Shown one piece after another: positions 27,722 through 37,523 of a stretch of 64,000 bases of DNA. The notes under the pieces were generated by a model that saw only the letters and a program-made list of their open reading frames with translations, was not told the origin of the DNA and ran no database searches. Position 1 is the first letter of the stretch, and every line of letters begins with the position of its first letter. Origin of the DNA: Leptolyngbya sp. SIOISBB (GTDB lineage Bacteria; Cyanobacteriota; Cyanobacteriia; Phormidesmidales; Phormidesmidaceae); NCBI GenBank assembly GCA_010671905.1, contig JAAHII010000001.1, forward strand, positions 4,092,001 to 4,156,000. Reading direction: 5' to 3'. A program made the position numbers and the translations under genes.

Positions 27722-28864
27722 CAGGAGTTACGCATTGACAGCTGAATGAATGTATGGGTTGAGAATCAAAGATGTTGAATAACCTATTCCGTTGCGGATT
27801 CTGACCAAACCTTCCACAGCGCACTGCACGCTCAACCTCTACGTCCGCTATCTGCTAGCCCAACCGCAAGGTTCCGGCTGTTGCGAACTGGCTGAGCTCC
27901 TCAAAACGGTGTCCCACGACAGCGTCAATCGCTTTCTGTGCCGAGAGCGCTACGAGCCGAAGGATCTGTTGGACGAGTTAGTCTCTCAAGGCTGGATTGA
28001 CTTAGTCGGCGGTGTTGTGAGCGTGGACGATACCGTGCTGGAAAAGCCTTATGCGCAGCGAAAAGCGACCGCTCTGTTGGGCTATTTCTGGAGCAGTAAA
28101 GCCGCCCAGCCGGTGCTGGGACTTTCACTGGTCACACTTTACTACACCAGCCTCAATGGCTTGCGAGTGCCGATTAACTACCGGCTCTATGACAAAGCGG
28201 AGGGGAAAACTAAAAACCAATACTTTCAGGAAATGTGGCAGGAAGTGAGGCAATGGGGTCTGCGCCCTCGCGCCGTCACGAGCGATACTTGGGATGCCGC
28301 CAAGGCCAATCTCAATGTGCTCAAAGACGACCAGACGGGGTTTTTAGTCGGCGTTGCCAAGAATCGGCTGGTGCGTTTAACACCTCATCAGGCTTATCAA
28401 CGAGTAGACACGTTAGCCATTCCAGACTCCGGGAGGCTGGTCTATCTTAAGGGAGTCGGGCGAGTCAAGGTCTTTTGCCAGCGCTTCAAAAACGAATCGT
28501 GTCGGTACTATGCCTTGTACTTGCCTGACCCTGAGGCGCTAGAAGCAGCCGCAGCGGATGACTTTGAGCAGTTGCATACCCAACACTGGGGCATTGAATG
28601 TTTTCACCGGGCCGGAAAACAATTGTGTGCTCTAAAACGCTTTCGAGTGCGCTTAAAGGAAGCTATTCACACCCATATCTTCTGCGCCCTGCGCGCCTTT
28701 GTCGAGTTGGAGTTGCAAGTCTGGCACCAGCAGTTAGGCAATTGGTATGAGCTACAACGTCACCTCTATCAAGCGGTCGCTCGCCAGTTCATCCGCCAAT
28801 CACCGCTGATGGGGAGGACCGCTTAAATTATGACTTTGTTGAATTTGTCAATGCGTAAGTCCTG
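27722..28864 (+). mobile_element. Complete insertion sequence, 1143 bp, with terminal inverted repeats and 5-bp target duplication
   Basis: Terminal inverted repeats of 18 bp with one mismatch lie at 27722-27739 (CAGGAGTTACGCATTGAC) and 28847-28864 (reverse complement CAGGACTTACGCATTGAC). The sequence GCAAT occurs immediately outside both ends (27717-27721 and 28865-28869), a 5-bp target-site duplication. The element holds one intact transposase gene and no HIP1 octamer, unlike its surroundings. These facts indicate a complete and probably recent insertion. Confidence 0.93.
27792..28826 (+). CDS. IS4-superfamily DDE transposase
   Basis: The 344-residue protein fills most of the insertion sequence. 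The likely catalytic acidic residues are in VDDTVLEKPYA, TSDTWDA and HWGIECFHRAGKQLCALKRF. The last fits the Y/W-x-x-R/E-x-x-x-K pattern of IS4-like transposases, with the glutamate in GIE and the lysine six to seven residues on. The start codon is uncertain (27792 is not ATG: GTTGCGGATT context, TTG). The exact family (IS4, IS701 or ISH3-like) is left open because a 5-bp duplication does not settle it. The frame is intact, so it may be active. Confidence 0.85.
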   Translation: MRILTKPSTAHCTLNLYVRYLLAQPQGSGCCELAELLKTVSHDSVNRFLCRERYEPKDLLDELVSQGWIDLVGGVVSVDDTVLEKPYAQRKATALLGYFWSSKAAQPVLGLSLVTLYYTSLNGLRVPINYRLYDKAEGKTKNQYFQEMWQEVRQWGLRPRAVTSDTWDAAKANLNVLKDDQTGFLVGVAKNRLVRLTPHQAYQRVDTLAIPDSGRLVYLKGVGRVKVFCQRFKNESCRYYALYLPDPEALEAAAADDFEQLHTQHWGIECFHRAGKQLCALKRFRVRLKEAIHTHIFCALRAFVELELQVWHQQLGNWYELQRHLYQAVARQFIRQSPLMGRTA

Positions 28865-28915
28865 GCAATTTAATCCGTCATTTTTAGAAGAAGTGAGGTC
28901 GGTTCACAGACTGCC

Positions 28916-28921
28916 TATAAT
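28916..28921 (+). promoter_or_regulatory. Candidate -10 box of lysS
   Basis: A perfect TATAAT lies 37 bp before the lysS start and 52 bp after the right end of the insertion sequence. No good -35 box sits at the proper distance, so the promoter is tentative. The insertion removed or displaced anything farther upstream. Confidence 0.35.
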
Positions 28922-28958
28922 GAGGGTTTGTTTGTGTTGCCCACCTCTCCTAAAATTC

Positions 28959-30527
28959 ATGGCCCAGAACGAGTCACCCAAAACCGATCAGAGCACGTCT
29001 ACCCTTGATGAAATCCGGGCGACCCGACTGCAAAAGGTGCAGCAACTCACCGAAGCGGGCCTGAACCCATTTGCTTATCGCTGGGAGAAAACTCATAGCG
29101 CCGCTGAGCTTCAGGACAAATATCAGGGGTTAGCTGCGGGTGAAGAAGTTGAAGATGAAGTCGCGATCGCCGGACGCATCCTCGCCCGTCGCGTCTTTGG
29201 CAAACTCGCCTTTTTCAATATCCAAGACGAGAGCGGCACCATCCAGCTCTATTTGGATAAAAAGGTCATTCGCGACAGCATGACCGAGAACCCTGACGCC
29301 TTTAATCAGGTCAAGCAACTCACTGATGTCGGCGACTTCATTGGCGTGCGCGGCACTCTCAAGCGCACGGAAAAAGGGGAACTTTCAGTCAAAGTGCAGG
29401 AATACGCCCTGCTGACCAAATCCTTACTGCCCCTGCCAGACAAGTGGCATGGCCTCACCGACATCTCTAAGCGTTACCGCCAGCGCTACGTCGACCTCAT
29501 CGTGAATCCCGACGTGCGCGACACCTTTCGCAAGCGGGCTCTGATCACCTCGGGCATTCGCCGCTTTTTTGAAGATCGCGGCTTTTTAGAAATCGAAACT
29601 CCCGTGCTGCAGAGTGAAGCAGGGGGAGCCGAGGCGCGTCCCTTTACCACCCATCACAACGCCCTGGATATGCCGATGTTTTTGCGGATTGCCACCGAAC
29701 TTCATCTCAAGCGGCTGGTAGTCGGCGGTTTTGAGAAGGTGTTCGAAATTGGTCGGATCTTTCGCAATGAGGGCATCTCGACCCGCCACAATCCCGAATT
29801 CACCAGCATTGAAGTTTACGAAGCCTACGCCGACTATCACGACTTTATGGCAATGACAGAAGCCCTCATTGCCCAAGTCACCGAGTCGGTGCTCGGCACC
29901 ACCACAATTACGTATCAAGACCAAGCAATTGACCTCAACCCTCCGTGGCGGCGGGCCACCATGCATGAACTGGTCAAAGAAAAGACGGGTCTGGATTTTG
30001 AACAGCTAGCAGACTTCGAGGTGGCGAAAGACAAGGTTATCGCTCTGGGGATCACCGATTTAACTGGCTGCGACTCCCTCGGGCGGCTACTCAACACCGT
30101 ATTTGAAGAAACCGTTGAAGCCGATCTGGTTCAACCCATATTTGTGATCGATCATCCGGTTGAGATTTCACCACTGTCGAAACCCCATCGCAGCAAGCCC
30201 GGTATTGTTGAGCGGTTTGAGCTGTTCATTGCGGGACGCGAGACGGCCAATGGCTTTTCTGAGTTGACGGATCCCATTGATCAACGGGTGCGGTTTGAAG
30301 CTCAGGCTGCCCGTAAAGCCGCTGGTGACCTCGAAGCCACGGGCGTGGACGAAGATTTCCTCACCGCGCTGGAATACGGGATGCCGCCCACCTGTGGTCT
30401 CGGCATTGGGATCGATCGCCTCGTCATGCTCCTCACCGACAGCCCCAGCATCCGAGACGTCATCGCCTTCCCCTTGTTAAAGCCAGAACGTACTGCTGAG
30501 AGCGAACCGGACACTCCAACATCCTAG
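28959..30527 (+). CDS. lysS: Lysyl-tRNA synthetase, class II
   Basis: The enzyme charges tRNA-Lys. It has an N-terminal OB-fold anticodon-binding domain (about residues 55-165, [26 protein letters not shown]) and a class II catalytic core with motif 1 ([24 protein letters not shown]), motif 2 ([24 protein letters not shown]) and motif 3 ([13 protein letters not shown]). The frame is open upstream to 28830, but the ATG at 28959 ([10 protein letters not shown]) gives the usual length of about 522 residues. The upstream part of the frame runs into the insertion sequence and is not protein-like. Confidence 0.97.
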   Translation: MAQNESPKTDQSTSTLDEIRATRLQKVQQLTEAGLNPFAYRWEKTHSAAELQDKYQGLAAGEEVEDEVAIAGRILARRVFGKLAFFNIQDESGTIQLYLDKKVIRDSMTENPDAFNQVKQLTDVGDFIGVRGTLKRTEKGELSVKVQEYALLTKSLLPLPDKWHGLTDISKRYRQRYVDLIVNPDVRDTFRKRALITSGIRRFFEDRGFLEIETPVLQSEAGGAEARPFTTHHNALDMPMFLRIATELHLKRLVVGGFEKVFEIGRIFRNEGISTRHNPEFTSIEVYEAYADYHDFMAMTEALIAQVTESVLGTTTITYQDQAIDLNPPWRRATMHELVKEKTGLDFEQLADFEVAKDKVIALGITDLTGCDSLGRLLNTVFEETVEADLVQPIFVIDHPVEISPLSKPHRSKPGIVERFELFIAGRETANGFSELTDPIDQRVRFEAQAARKAAGDLEATGVDEDFLTALEYGMPPTCGLGIGIDRLVMLLTDSPSIRDVIAFPLLKPERTAESEPDTPTS

Positions 30528-30584
30528 CGATCGCCTCATCCCAACTCAGCCACCCAACTTCTCTCCATACAACCCTCTTGTGCA

Positions 30585-30601
30585 ACGGCCATCCTGGCCG
30601 T
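30585..30601. terminator. Short GC-rich hairpin after lysS
   Basis: ACGGCCA pairs with TGGCCGT around a 3-nt loop, 57 bp downstream of lysS and 28 bp from the convergent gene. No T run is present, so it is only a possible terminator. Confidence 0.3.
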
Positions 30602-30628
30602 CCTAGTCTTGTGGGTGAATGTAGCCCG

Positions 30629-30925
30629 CTAGTTCAGTGGCACTGAGAAATCTAGGACTTCGCGAGCCGGTTCTTGTACTCGCTCAATTGTGAGGCCCTG
30701 GCCATCCAACCGAATTTGGGTTTCGGGTTCTGGCTGCTCAATGATTTCTAAATTGAGTCGATCGCCATCGGTGGAAATCCGAGGGCGAAGCTGCGATTCG
30801 TCTTCGTCTAGATCAATACGGAAGCCCCCTAAGTCAATGATTTGAGCCGCACTGGGTGAGGTCGTTGTGAGGGTGATACCGCTAGCGATCGCGATTCCTA
30901 GCAATAGAAACTTAAAGCTGTTCAT
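30629..30925 (-). CDS. Secreted protein of unknown function
   Basis: From the ATG at 30925 the 98-residue precursor has a clear signal peptide (MNSFKFLLLGIAIASGITL, cleavage near SAAQ). A short acidic beta-rich mature part follows (DLGGFRIDLDEDESQLRP, then EIIEQPEPETQIRLDGQGL). No domain is recognised. The frame is open upstream to 31000, but those residues precede the signal peptide. It is convergent with lysS. Confidence 0.6.
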   Translation of the reverse strand: MNSFKFLLLGIAIASGITLTTTSPSAAQIIDLGGFRIDLDEDESQLRPRISTDGDRLNLEIIEQPEPETQIRLDGQGLTIERVQEPAREVLDFSVPLN

Positions 30926-31536
30926 AGCCATATCTTCCAATTCAGCAGCGGTAGCCAAGCCATCGCCAAGCGCTGTCAGGATTGATTGCCGTCTCACCAA
31001 TCAGGATGGGCTTGACTCCTATAACCAGTCTAGAAAGTCTGACGTTGACCTCCCTGAGTGCCATCTAAAGATTTAGTGAGAGCCCATAAGCTGGGTCAAT
31101 GTCGCTGTGATCGCGATTGCCACAATCTCAATTAGCCACTGCGACTCAGTCCTGAGTCAGGTAATTCCAGGCTAATGTCCTGTCGCTCACGGGGTAGCCT
31201 CTGGGTAAACTCGTAAGCATCGACGAGTCTGCAAAGACTCAGCCAATACCTGATCTCACCGAGCGCGGTCGGTGGCTGACGAACTTCCTAACGAATCTGT
31301 AGCTTGAACGTCTTTTTCCGCCGGTTCAAATCAGTTAGAGGTAGAGTAAGTATTTAAGATGGGGCTCTATCGCTTTCATCGGAGGGATAGAATGATTCGT
31401 GAAATGCCGTGCCAATTTTTTAGTAATAGCCTTCATGCACGTTGAAGTTGTTTCACGCAATCACCCACTTTGCCGCTTTTCTTCTCGTTAACGATTGCTT
31501 TATTTCCATAGCTTCTTGTAGCAGCGACCCTCCACT
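30926..31536. other. Long intergenic region upstream of the GAF cyclase gene
   Basis: This 611-bp divergent region contains no convincing gene. A 17-codon frame at 31392-31445 has a good GGAGGGA ribosome-binding site, but I regard it only as a possible leader peptide. Position 31326 carries GGTTCAAATC, which resembles a tRNA T-loop, but no acceptor or anticodon stem can be built around it. Confidence 0.45.
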
Positions 31537-34113
31537 ATGGCACCGTCTAACTCCAGCATGTTGGCGACCTTCTCCCAAGTCAATCAGCAAGGGAGCTTGA
31601 CCCACCGCGTCAAGGATTTGCCTGCACCACAGTTCATCCATTTGCTTGATCAGATCACCCGCGAGTTTGAGCACTTCCTCCGGGCGATCGACATGATCAA
31701 TAACGAATCGCTGGAGAATATGTTAGAGCAGATTTTAGAGGCGTTTACCCTCAAAATCGGCCAAATTCTCCAAGCCGATCGCACCACTATTTTCATGGTC
31801 GATTGGGATAAAGAAGAACTCTGGTCCAAAATTGCCCAAGGCGACGATGAGGCACATTTAGAGATTCGCGTCCCGGTCGGTAAAGGCATCGCGGGTCATG
31901 TGGCCGAATCTGGGGAATGCTTAAATATTCCCGATGCTTACTCCAGCGACCTTTTCAGCCGTAAAACCGATCAAGAAACTGGCTATCGCACCCACAGTAT
32001 CCTCTGCATTCCCGTCTTCAACAAAACGCAGGAGACTGTGGTCGCGGTGGTGCAACTGCTGAACAAGCTGGATCCCAACAACCAGCCCACAGCTTTTGAT
32101 AGTCAAGATGAACGGAGTTTCCGCGAATTTGCGTCTTCCATTGGCATCATTCTGGAAAGCTGCAATTCCTTCTACGTCGCCGCCCGTAACCAAAAAGGCG
32201 TTTCTTCCCTCCTGAAAGCCATTTCCTCACTCGAACAAAGTTTGGATCTGGAGAAAACCCTACAGTCCGTGATGGAAGAAGCGCGCGATCTCATGAGTGC
32301 CGATCGCAGCACCCTATGGCTCATTAACGAAAAGACCAACGAACTTTGGTCCAAAGTGAAATCCGGCGATGGCCAGACCCTGATTGAGCTCCGCATTCCC
32401 GCTGACCGCGGTATCGTGGGCTATGTCGCCTCGACTGGCCAAACCCTCAATATCCCCGATGCTTATCAAGATCCCCGCTTTGATCCCGCGTCGGATAAAC
32501 GGACGGGCTATCACACCCGTAACATCCTCTGTATGCCCGTGTTTGATTCAGCCGGTAAGCTGATTGCGGTTACTCAGCTAATCAACAAGAAGCAGGGTTC
32601 CTTCAACAGCTCCGATGAAGAATTTATGCGGGCGTTTAACATTCAGGCGGGGATCGCCCTCGAAAACGCTCAACTATTCGAAAATGTCCTCGTCGAAAAG
32701 CAGTATCAGAAAGACATTCTGCAAAGTCTCTCCGACGCTGTCATTTCTACCGACATGTCGGGCCGCGTCGTCACCATCAACGATGCCGCGCTGGAACTGT
32801 TGGGTTGCCCTGAAGCACCGGAAGACACTGACCGGCCCCTGCGGGAAGCCTGGGAAAAGCAGTTGATCAATCGCCATGTGTGGGACATTATTCCGCTCGA
32901 AAAATTGCAGTTCCGGCTAGAAGACAGCTTAGAAACCGGAGCGAAGCATTATGTCCCGGAGCAAACCTTGAAGGTCGCCATTCCGGAAGGAGTGACCCTG
33001 GCAGCCGCCTCCGAATCAGCCGTAGCTCCGACTGAGGCGCTGCTGCTGTTACCTGACCCTGATCACACTGATCAGTTTTGGCCCTGGGGACATCGCAACG
33101 ACACCACGCCCTTGACGAAAAAGCAGGTGCAGCTGTTAGAGCGCAGCATTAACTTGACGGTGAATCCGCTGACCAATCCCGAAGGTGGGGTGCGCGGGGG
33201 GCTGCTGGTACTCGAAGACATCAGCCAAGAAAAGCGGATGAAGACCACGCTGTATCGCTATATGACGCCTGGGGTGGCTGAGCGAGTCATGGCCTTGGGC
33301 GAAGACATGCTGATGCGCGGCGAGCGCCGAGAGGTCACCGTCCTCTTCTCTGATATTCGAGGCTATACCACCCTCTCAGAAAATCTCGAAGCCGATAAGG
33401 TCGTCGAACTGCTGAATGCCTACTTTGAAACTATGGTCGAGGCGGTCTTCACGTACGAAGGCACCCTCGATAAGTTCATCGGCGACGCGATTATGGCTGT
33501 ATATGGGGCACCATTACCCTTACAAAATCATGCCTGGGCCGCTGTGCAATCGGCGTTAGACATGCGCCATCGACTTGCCATTTTTAATGAAGAGCGGCTC
33601 CAACAACATCACCCCGCAGTGCGAATCGGCATTGGCATTAGCTCTGGCGAAGTTGTCTCGGGCAACATTGGCTCTCAGCGCAAGATGGAATACACCGTCA
33701 TTGGTGACGGGGTGAACCTCAGTTCTCGCTTAGAAGGGGTGACCAAGCAGTATGGCTGTGACATTGTGCTGAGCGAGCACACCTATGACCTCTGCGAAGA
33801 TCTCATTTGGGTACGGGAACTCGATAAAACCCGTGTGAAAGGTAAGAATGAGCCGGTGAGTATTTACGAACTCATCGATTTCAAGAAGAATCCGCTGGAC
33901 CAAACTGCGCAGGATTTCTTAGACCTCTATCAAGCAGGACGGTCAGCCTACACGGGTATGCAGTTCAAGCAGGCGATCGCGCTCTTTGAGAAAGCCGCTC
34001 AGTTGCGTCCCAGCGATCGCGCCGTCGATATCCACATCAACCGCGCCCAGGCTTACCTGCAGAATCCGCCACCCGCCGATTGGGATGGCGTTCACACCAT
34101 GACCACCAAGTAA
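31537..34113 (+). CDS. GAF-GAF-PAS adenylate cyclase (CyaB-like)
   Basis: The cytoplasmic 858-residue protein has GAF-A (about residues 58-212), GAF-B (about 240-385), a PAS-like region (about 390-565), a class III cyclase domain (about 595-775) and a short TPR-like tail. Both GAF domains carry the NKXnFX3DE motif of cyclic-nucleotide-binding GAFs (N176-K177, F187, D191-E192; N350-K351, F356, D360-E361). The cyclase has metal aspartates D606 and D650 and substrate lysine K646. This is the layout of Anabaena CyaB1/CyaB2, in which cAMP activates its own synthesis. It has no membrane helix. The ATG at 31537 is well supported. Confidence 0.92.
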   Translation: MAPSNSSMLATFSQVNQQGSLTHRVKDLPAPQFIHLLDQITREFEHFLRAIDMINNESLENMLEQILEAFTLKIGQILQADRTTIFMVDWDKEELWSKIAQGDDEAHLEIRVPVGKGIAGHVAESGECLNIPDAYSSDLFSRKTDQETGYRTHSILCIPVFNKTQETVVAVVQLLNKLDPNNQPTAFDSQDERSFREFASSIGIILESCNSFYVAARNQKGVSSLLKAISSLEQSLDLEKTLQSVMEEARDLMSADRSTLWLINEKTNELWSKVKSGDGQTLIELRIPADRGIVGYVASTGQTLNIPDAYQDPRFDPASDKRTGYHTRNILCMPVFDSAGKLIAVTQLINKKQGSFNSSDEEFMRAFNIQAGIALENAQLFENVLVEKQYQKDILQSLSDAVISTDMSGRVVTINDAALELLGCPEAPEDTDRPLREAWEKQLINRHVWDIIPLEKLQFRLEDSLETGAKHYVPEQTLKVAIPEGVTLAAASESAVAPTEALLLLPDPDHTDQFWPWGHRNDTTPLTKKQVQLLERSINLTVNPLTNPEGGVRGGLLVLEDISQEKRMKTTLYRYMTPGVAERVMALGEDMLMRGERREVTVLFSDIRGYTTLSENLEADKVVELLNAYFETMVEAVFTYEGTLDKFIGDAIMAVYGAPLPLQNHAWAAVQSALDMRHRLAIFNEERLQQHHPAVRIGIGISSGEVVSGNIGSQRKMEYTVIGDGVNLSSRLEGVTKQYGCDIVLSEHTYDLCEDLIWVRELDKTRVKGKNEPVSIYELIDFKKNPLDQTAQDFLDLYQAGRSAYTGMQFKQAIALFEKAAQLRPSDRAVDIHINRAQAYLQNPPPADWDGVHTMTTK

Positions 34114-34127
34114 CTGATCCAACTGTC

Positions 34128-35177
34128 GTGAGTGTTGAGCCTGATACGCTGGCTTATTTAACTGAACACCCCAAAATCAATCAGATCCTCCAGGGTGTGA
34201 TCAGGGTATTTGAGCAAAGCTTTTCAGGGCGAATTCGCGGGTATTACCTGCAGGGTAGCTTCGGCAATCAGAGCGCTACAACCAACAGCGACCTCGATAT
34301 GTACGTCATCTTCAAAGGGAGCTTTAGCCGCCCCGCAGAAGCGACAGAGGCGGTAAATCTGAGTCATGCGTGTGCCCAAATCAGTCCTGTACTGTTGGAA
34401 ATTAAGCCTGGAGCGGAGTTTGATCTGCATCGAATCGAGCACACGGGGATTGCCTTAAACTTCAAATATTCCACCCAGTTTCTGTTCGGCGAAGATATTC
34501 GTGACCAAATCCCAACGTTTGCTCCCGGTGATTGGGTGTGGTGGGCGATGCGAGCACCTCAAACATCTTTGCAAGTGATACGGTCAACAAAGCACTTGAT
34601 TTTTCCTTTGCAACAACCCAATACTCAGGCCGAATTTTACGGGTATGATCGCCAAACTATTCCGTGTGCTGACGGTGCGGACTGCCCCAGCACCAAATGG
34701 TTAGTGGCGACTGTAGGATGGATAACCACTGCACTGGTAGCCTACCGAACGGGGCAGTACGTTGGGAGCAAGGGCGCAGCGGTGCGGTTATATCAGTCCC
34801 ACATCGGCGATTACTGGACGACCTTAGTTGAGCAAGTATATGAGCAATGCCGCAATCGCTGGCATTATCTGATCCCTAACGGGGCAGAAGAGCGAAAAAT
34901 TTTGCGATCGCTGTGTTGCCAGACCCTTGAGTTCAGCAATTACTACCTGAGTGTTTACCGCAACTTTGTCTTAGGTGAATTGTCCGCAGGCACATCCCAG
35001 CACCAACTTCTGGTCGTCAGAAACCTGGCCCAAGTGATTTACCCCGGTGATCAGGAGATTGCGAAGGCCTTGCAGCAACTCCAGCAGTCTAGCCACGAGG
35101 GACTGAGCAAGGCCGCTAATGAGGCTCAAGAGCAAATCAGGCAGGTGACCGATCAGATTCAGATAATAGAGTCATGA
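34128..35177 (+). CDS. Nucleotidyltransferase-domain protein
   Basis: The protein has an N-terminal polymerase-beta-type nucleotidyltransferase motif, GSFGN then NSDLDMYVIF, with the two catalytic aspartates of the GSX(n)DxD pattern. The rest is helical with an uncommon cysteine-containing loop (CADGADCPS). Relatives include aminoglycoside adenylyltransferases and uncharacterised cyanobacterial proteins. The substrate is unknown. The frame overlaps the cyclase end if begun at TTG 34080; GTG 34128 gives a shorter and cleaner start. It directly follows the cAMP-type cyclase with a gap of about 15 bp and is probably cotranscribed. Confidence 0.7.
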   Translation: MSVEPDTLAYLTEHPKINQILQGVIRVFEQSFSGRIRGYYLQGSFGNQSATTNSDLDMYVIFKGSFSRPAEATEAVNLSHACAQISPVLLEIKPGAEFDLHRIEHTGIALNFKYSTQFLFGEDIRDQIPTFAPGDWVWWAMRAPQTSLQVIRSTKHLIFPLQQPNTQAEFYGYDRQTIPCADGADCPSTKWLVATVGWITTALVAYRTGQYVGSKGAAVRLYQSHIGDYWTTLVEQVYEQCRNRWHYLIPNGAEERKILRSLCCQTLEFSNYYLSVYRNFVLGELSAGTSQHQLLVVRNLAQVIYPGDQEIAKALQQLQQSSHEGLSKAANEAQEQIRQVTDQIQIIES

Positions 35178-35198
35178 GGCCAAACCCTTGCACCCGAT

Positions 35199-35972
35199 TC
35201 AACCCAGCGCAATATCCAGGCACATCATGATGACAAAGCCCAACATCAGGCCCAAGGTGCCGCTTTGTCCCAAGCTTTTTTGCGAAATATCGGGAATAAT
35301 TTCATCCACAATCACAAACAGCATGGCCCCCGCCGCGATCGCCATGCCCCATGGCAGTGCCGCTTGCGCAATACTGACAATCCCCACGCCAAAAATGCCG
35401 CCCACGGGTTCGACTAACCCTGTCAAGGTTGAAATGCCCAGGGCATAGAGGGGCGAGTAGTTTAAGCTTTTGAGCGACCACGCGACGACCAGCCCCTCTG
35501 GCATATTCTGCAAGGCAATCCCCAGTGCCAACGTCAGCGCTTTCGACAGATCTTCTGCGCCAAATCCGACGCCCACCGTCAAACCCTCTGGAAAATTGTG
35601 CAACGTGATGGCCGCCACAAATAGCCAGATGCGCTTGCGATTATCGGTGTCTGGCCCTTCAGGCCCTTTAAAGAAGTGCTCGTGGGGAAATTGGTTATGC
35701 ACCAACCACAACAGTCCGCCGCCCAGCAAGATGCCCACACCGATGCATAAGGCAGCGATGGTCTCCGAATACCCTAAAGCGATCGCGGCCTCAGTCCCTG
35801 GCACAATCAGCGAAAACGACGTCGCCGCCAGCATAATACCGCCGCCGATCCCCAACAGCACCCCTTCGACTTTGGCCGAGGGCATCACCGGCAACAACAC
35901 GGGTAGCGCTCCGAGACCAGTGCCGAGACCTGCCACTAAGCTAGCGATCACCCCTAATGCTGCTATTTCCAC
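35199..35972 (-). CDS. ZIP-family metal transporter
   Basis: This 257-residue membrane protein has eight predicted helices. The metal-site motifs of the ZIP family are present in helices 4 and 5 (HNFPEG and QNMPEG), with a His/Pro/Glu-containing loop between helices 3 and 4 (HNQFPHEHFFKGPEG). It should import divalent zinc, iron or manganese into the cytoplasm. It stands alone and is convergent with the nucleotidyltransferase gene. The specific metal cannot be deduced. Confidence 0.9.
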   Translation of the reverse strand: MEIAALGVIASLVAGLGTGLGALPVLLPVMPSAKVEGVLLGIGGGIMLAATSFSLIVPGTEAAIALGYSETIAALCIGVGILLGGGLLWLVHNQFPHEHFFKGPEGPDTDNRKRIWLFVAAITLHNFPEGLTVGVGFGAEDLSKALTLALGIALQNMPEGLVVAWSLKSLNYSPLYALGISTLTGLVEPVGGIFGVGIVSIAQAALPWGMAIAAGAMLFVIVDEIIPDISQKSLGQSGTLGLMLGFVIMMCLDIALG

Positions 35973-36218
35973 ACGGGTTCTTCTCCTGGGTCGCTCAATG
36001 TCGCTGATACCCTTCTCAGCCTAGTCGATTCCCAGCCTGCTACCCCGGCGTGCCCCAGGTGAGATATCCGAGGCGGCTCCCTTGGGAAAACGCCGATCAG
36101 TTGCTGTAAGGCTAAGTGAATTACGGTGCCTATGCCGAATCAGGAATGGTATTCTGGCAAGACTCGATTGCATGGCTTGAGCGATCGCGCCCTGTTGACT
36201 TACACGAATGGCTGACCT

Positions 36219-37523
36219 ATGAATCCTGCCCTGACTCGATTTGGCGACCAGATGTCTCACCTCACTGGGGTGAGGGCCATCATGAAAGACATTATCGAAA
36301 CCTTGCGAGCAGGACAGGGCCAGTCTTTCATTAACTTGAGCGCCGGCAACCCCGTGATTTTGCCCGAGGTCGAACAACTTTGGCGCGACTGCACCGCTGA
36401 CCTGCTCAATAGTGCTGAATACGGTGAGGTCGTTTGCCGATATGGTTCTAGCCAGGGATATGAACCCTTTATCGAGGCGGTGCTGTCAGACTTCAACCAG
36501 CGTTATGGGCTGACTCTGACAGAACGCAATATTTTAGTGACGCCGGGCAGCCAATCGCTCTACTTTTTTGCGGCGAATGCCTTTGGGGGCTATACCGCCG
36601 ATGGGCAGTTGCGAGACATTGTGTTGCCCCTCAGTCCTGACTACACCGGCTATGGTGGTGTCTCGCTCTATCCCGAAGCCCTCCGGGCGTACAAACCAGC
36701 GCTGGATATTGATGCTGCGGCCCATTCGTTCAAATACCGACCTGACTTCAGCCAACTAGAGATTACTGATCGCACCGGCTTTGTCTTGTTTTCTCGTCCT
36801 TGTAATCCCACGGGCAACGTGCTGACTGATGATGAGGTTCACCGGATTGCTGACTTGGCAGCTCCGCAGAATGTCCCAGTCTTCGTGGACTCGGCCTATG
36901 CGCCACCTTATCCGGCCCTCAACTTTACGGAGATGACGCCCATTTTTCGCAAAAACATGGTGCATTGTCTGAGTCTCTCCAAGGCGGGACTGCCCGGAGA
37001 ACGCATTGGGATTGCCCTCGGCGATGAATCCATCATTCAGGTTTTACAGTCCTTCCAAACCAATCTCTGTATTCATTCTTCGCGTTACGGCCAAGCGATC
37101 GCGGCGCGGGCGATCGCCTCCGGAGCATTAGCAACGCTAGCGGAAACCGTGATCCGCCCTTACTACCGCAACAAATTTGCCGTTCTAGAAGAAAGTCTTG
37201 ATCAGTTCATGCCTACCACTGCACCCTGGTACCTACATCGGGGAGAGGGGGCAATTTTTGCTTGGCTCTGGTTTGATCAACTCCCCGCCACCGACCGTGA
37301 ACTCTATCAGCAGCTCAAACAGTATGGGGTAATCGTCGTGCCTGGAGATCCCTTCTTTCCGGGGTTGCAAGAAGATTGGCAGCATACTCGCCAATGTATT
37401 CGCATTAGCCTGACCGCCACGGATGCCGAAATCGCTCAGGGTATTCAACATTTAGCCACTGTCGTGACGGCGCTGTATCAGCAGCAGCCTGCGACCACGG
37501 CAGCGGTGGCAATGAGTTCGTAA
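36219..37523 (+). CDS. avtA: Valine-pyruvate aminotransferase
   Basis: This fold-type I PLP enzyme of 434 residues begins MNPALTRFGDQMSHLTGVRAIMKDI, a start typical of AvtA. Motifs include SAGNPVILPE, YGSSQGYEPF, FSRPCNPTGNVL, the lysine box SLSKAGLPGERIG and the RIS(L) end arginine. It interconverts valine and pyruvate with 2-oxoisovalerate and alanine. The stop codon overlaps the start of rimM by one base (TAATG), so the genes are coupled. Confidence 0.92.
   Translation: MNPALTRFGDQMSHLTGVRAIMKDIIETLRAGQGQSFINLSAGNPVILPEVEQLWRDCTADLLNSAEYGEVVCRYGSSQGYEPFIEAVLSDFNQRYGLTLTERNILVTPGSQSLYFFAANAFGGYTADGQLRDIVLPLSPDYTGYGGVSLYPEALRAYKPALDIDAAAHSFKYRPDFSQLEITDRTGFVLFSRPCNPTGNVLTDDEVHRIADLAAPQNVPVFVDSAYAPPYPALNFTEMTPIFRKNMVHCLSLSKAGLPGERIGIALGDESIIQVLQSFQTNLCIHSSRYGQAIAARAIASGALATLAETVIRPYYRNKFAVLEESLDQFMPTTAPWYLHRGEGAIFAWLWFDQLPATDRELYQQLKQYGVIVVPGDPFFPGLQEDWQHTRQCIRISLTATDAEIAQGIQHLATVVTALYQQQPATTAAVAMSS

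Noticed and set aside
31300-31345. tRNA-like T-loop GGTTCAAATC
   Set aside because: No acceptor, D or anticodon stems can be formed around it.
31392-31445. 17-codon frame with good ribosome-binding site before the GAF cyclase
   Set aside because: It is too short and shows no regulatory pattern, so it could not be supported as a gene or leader peptide.
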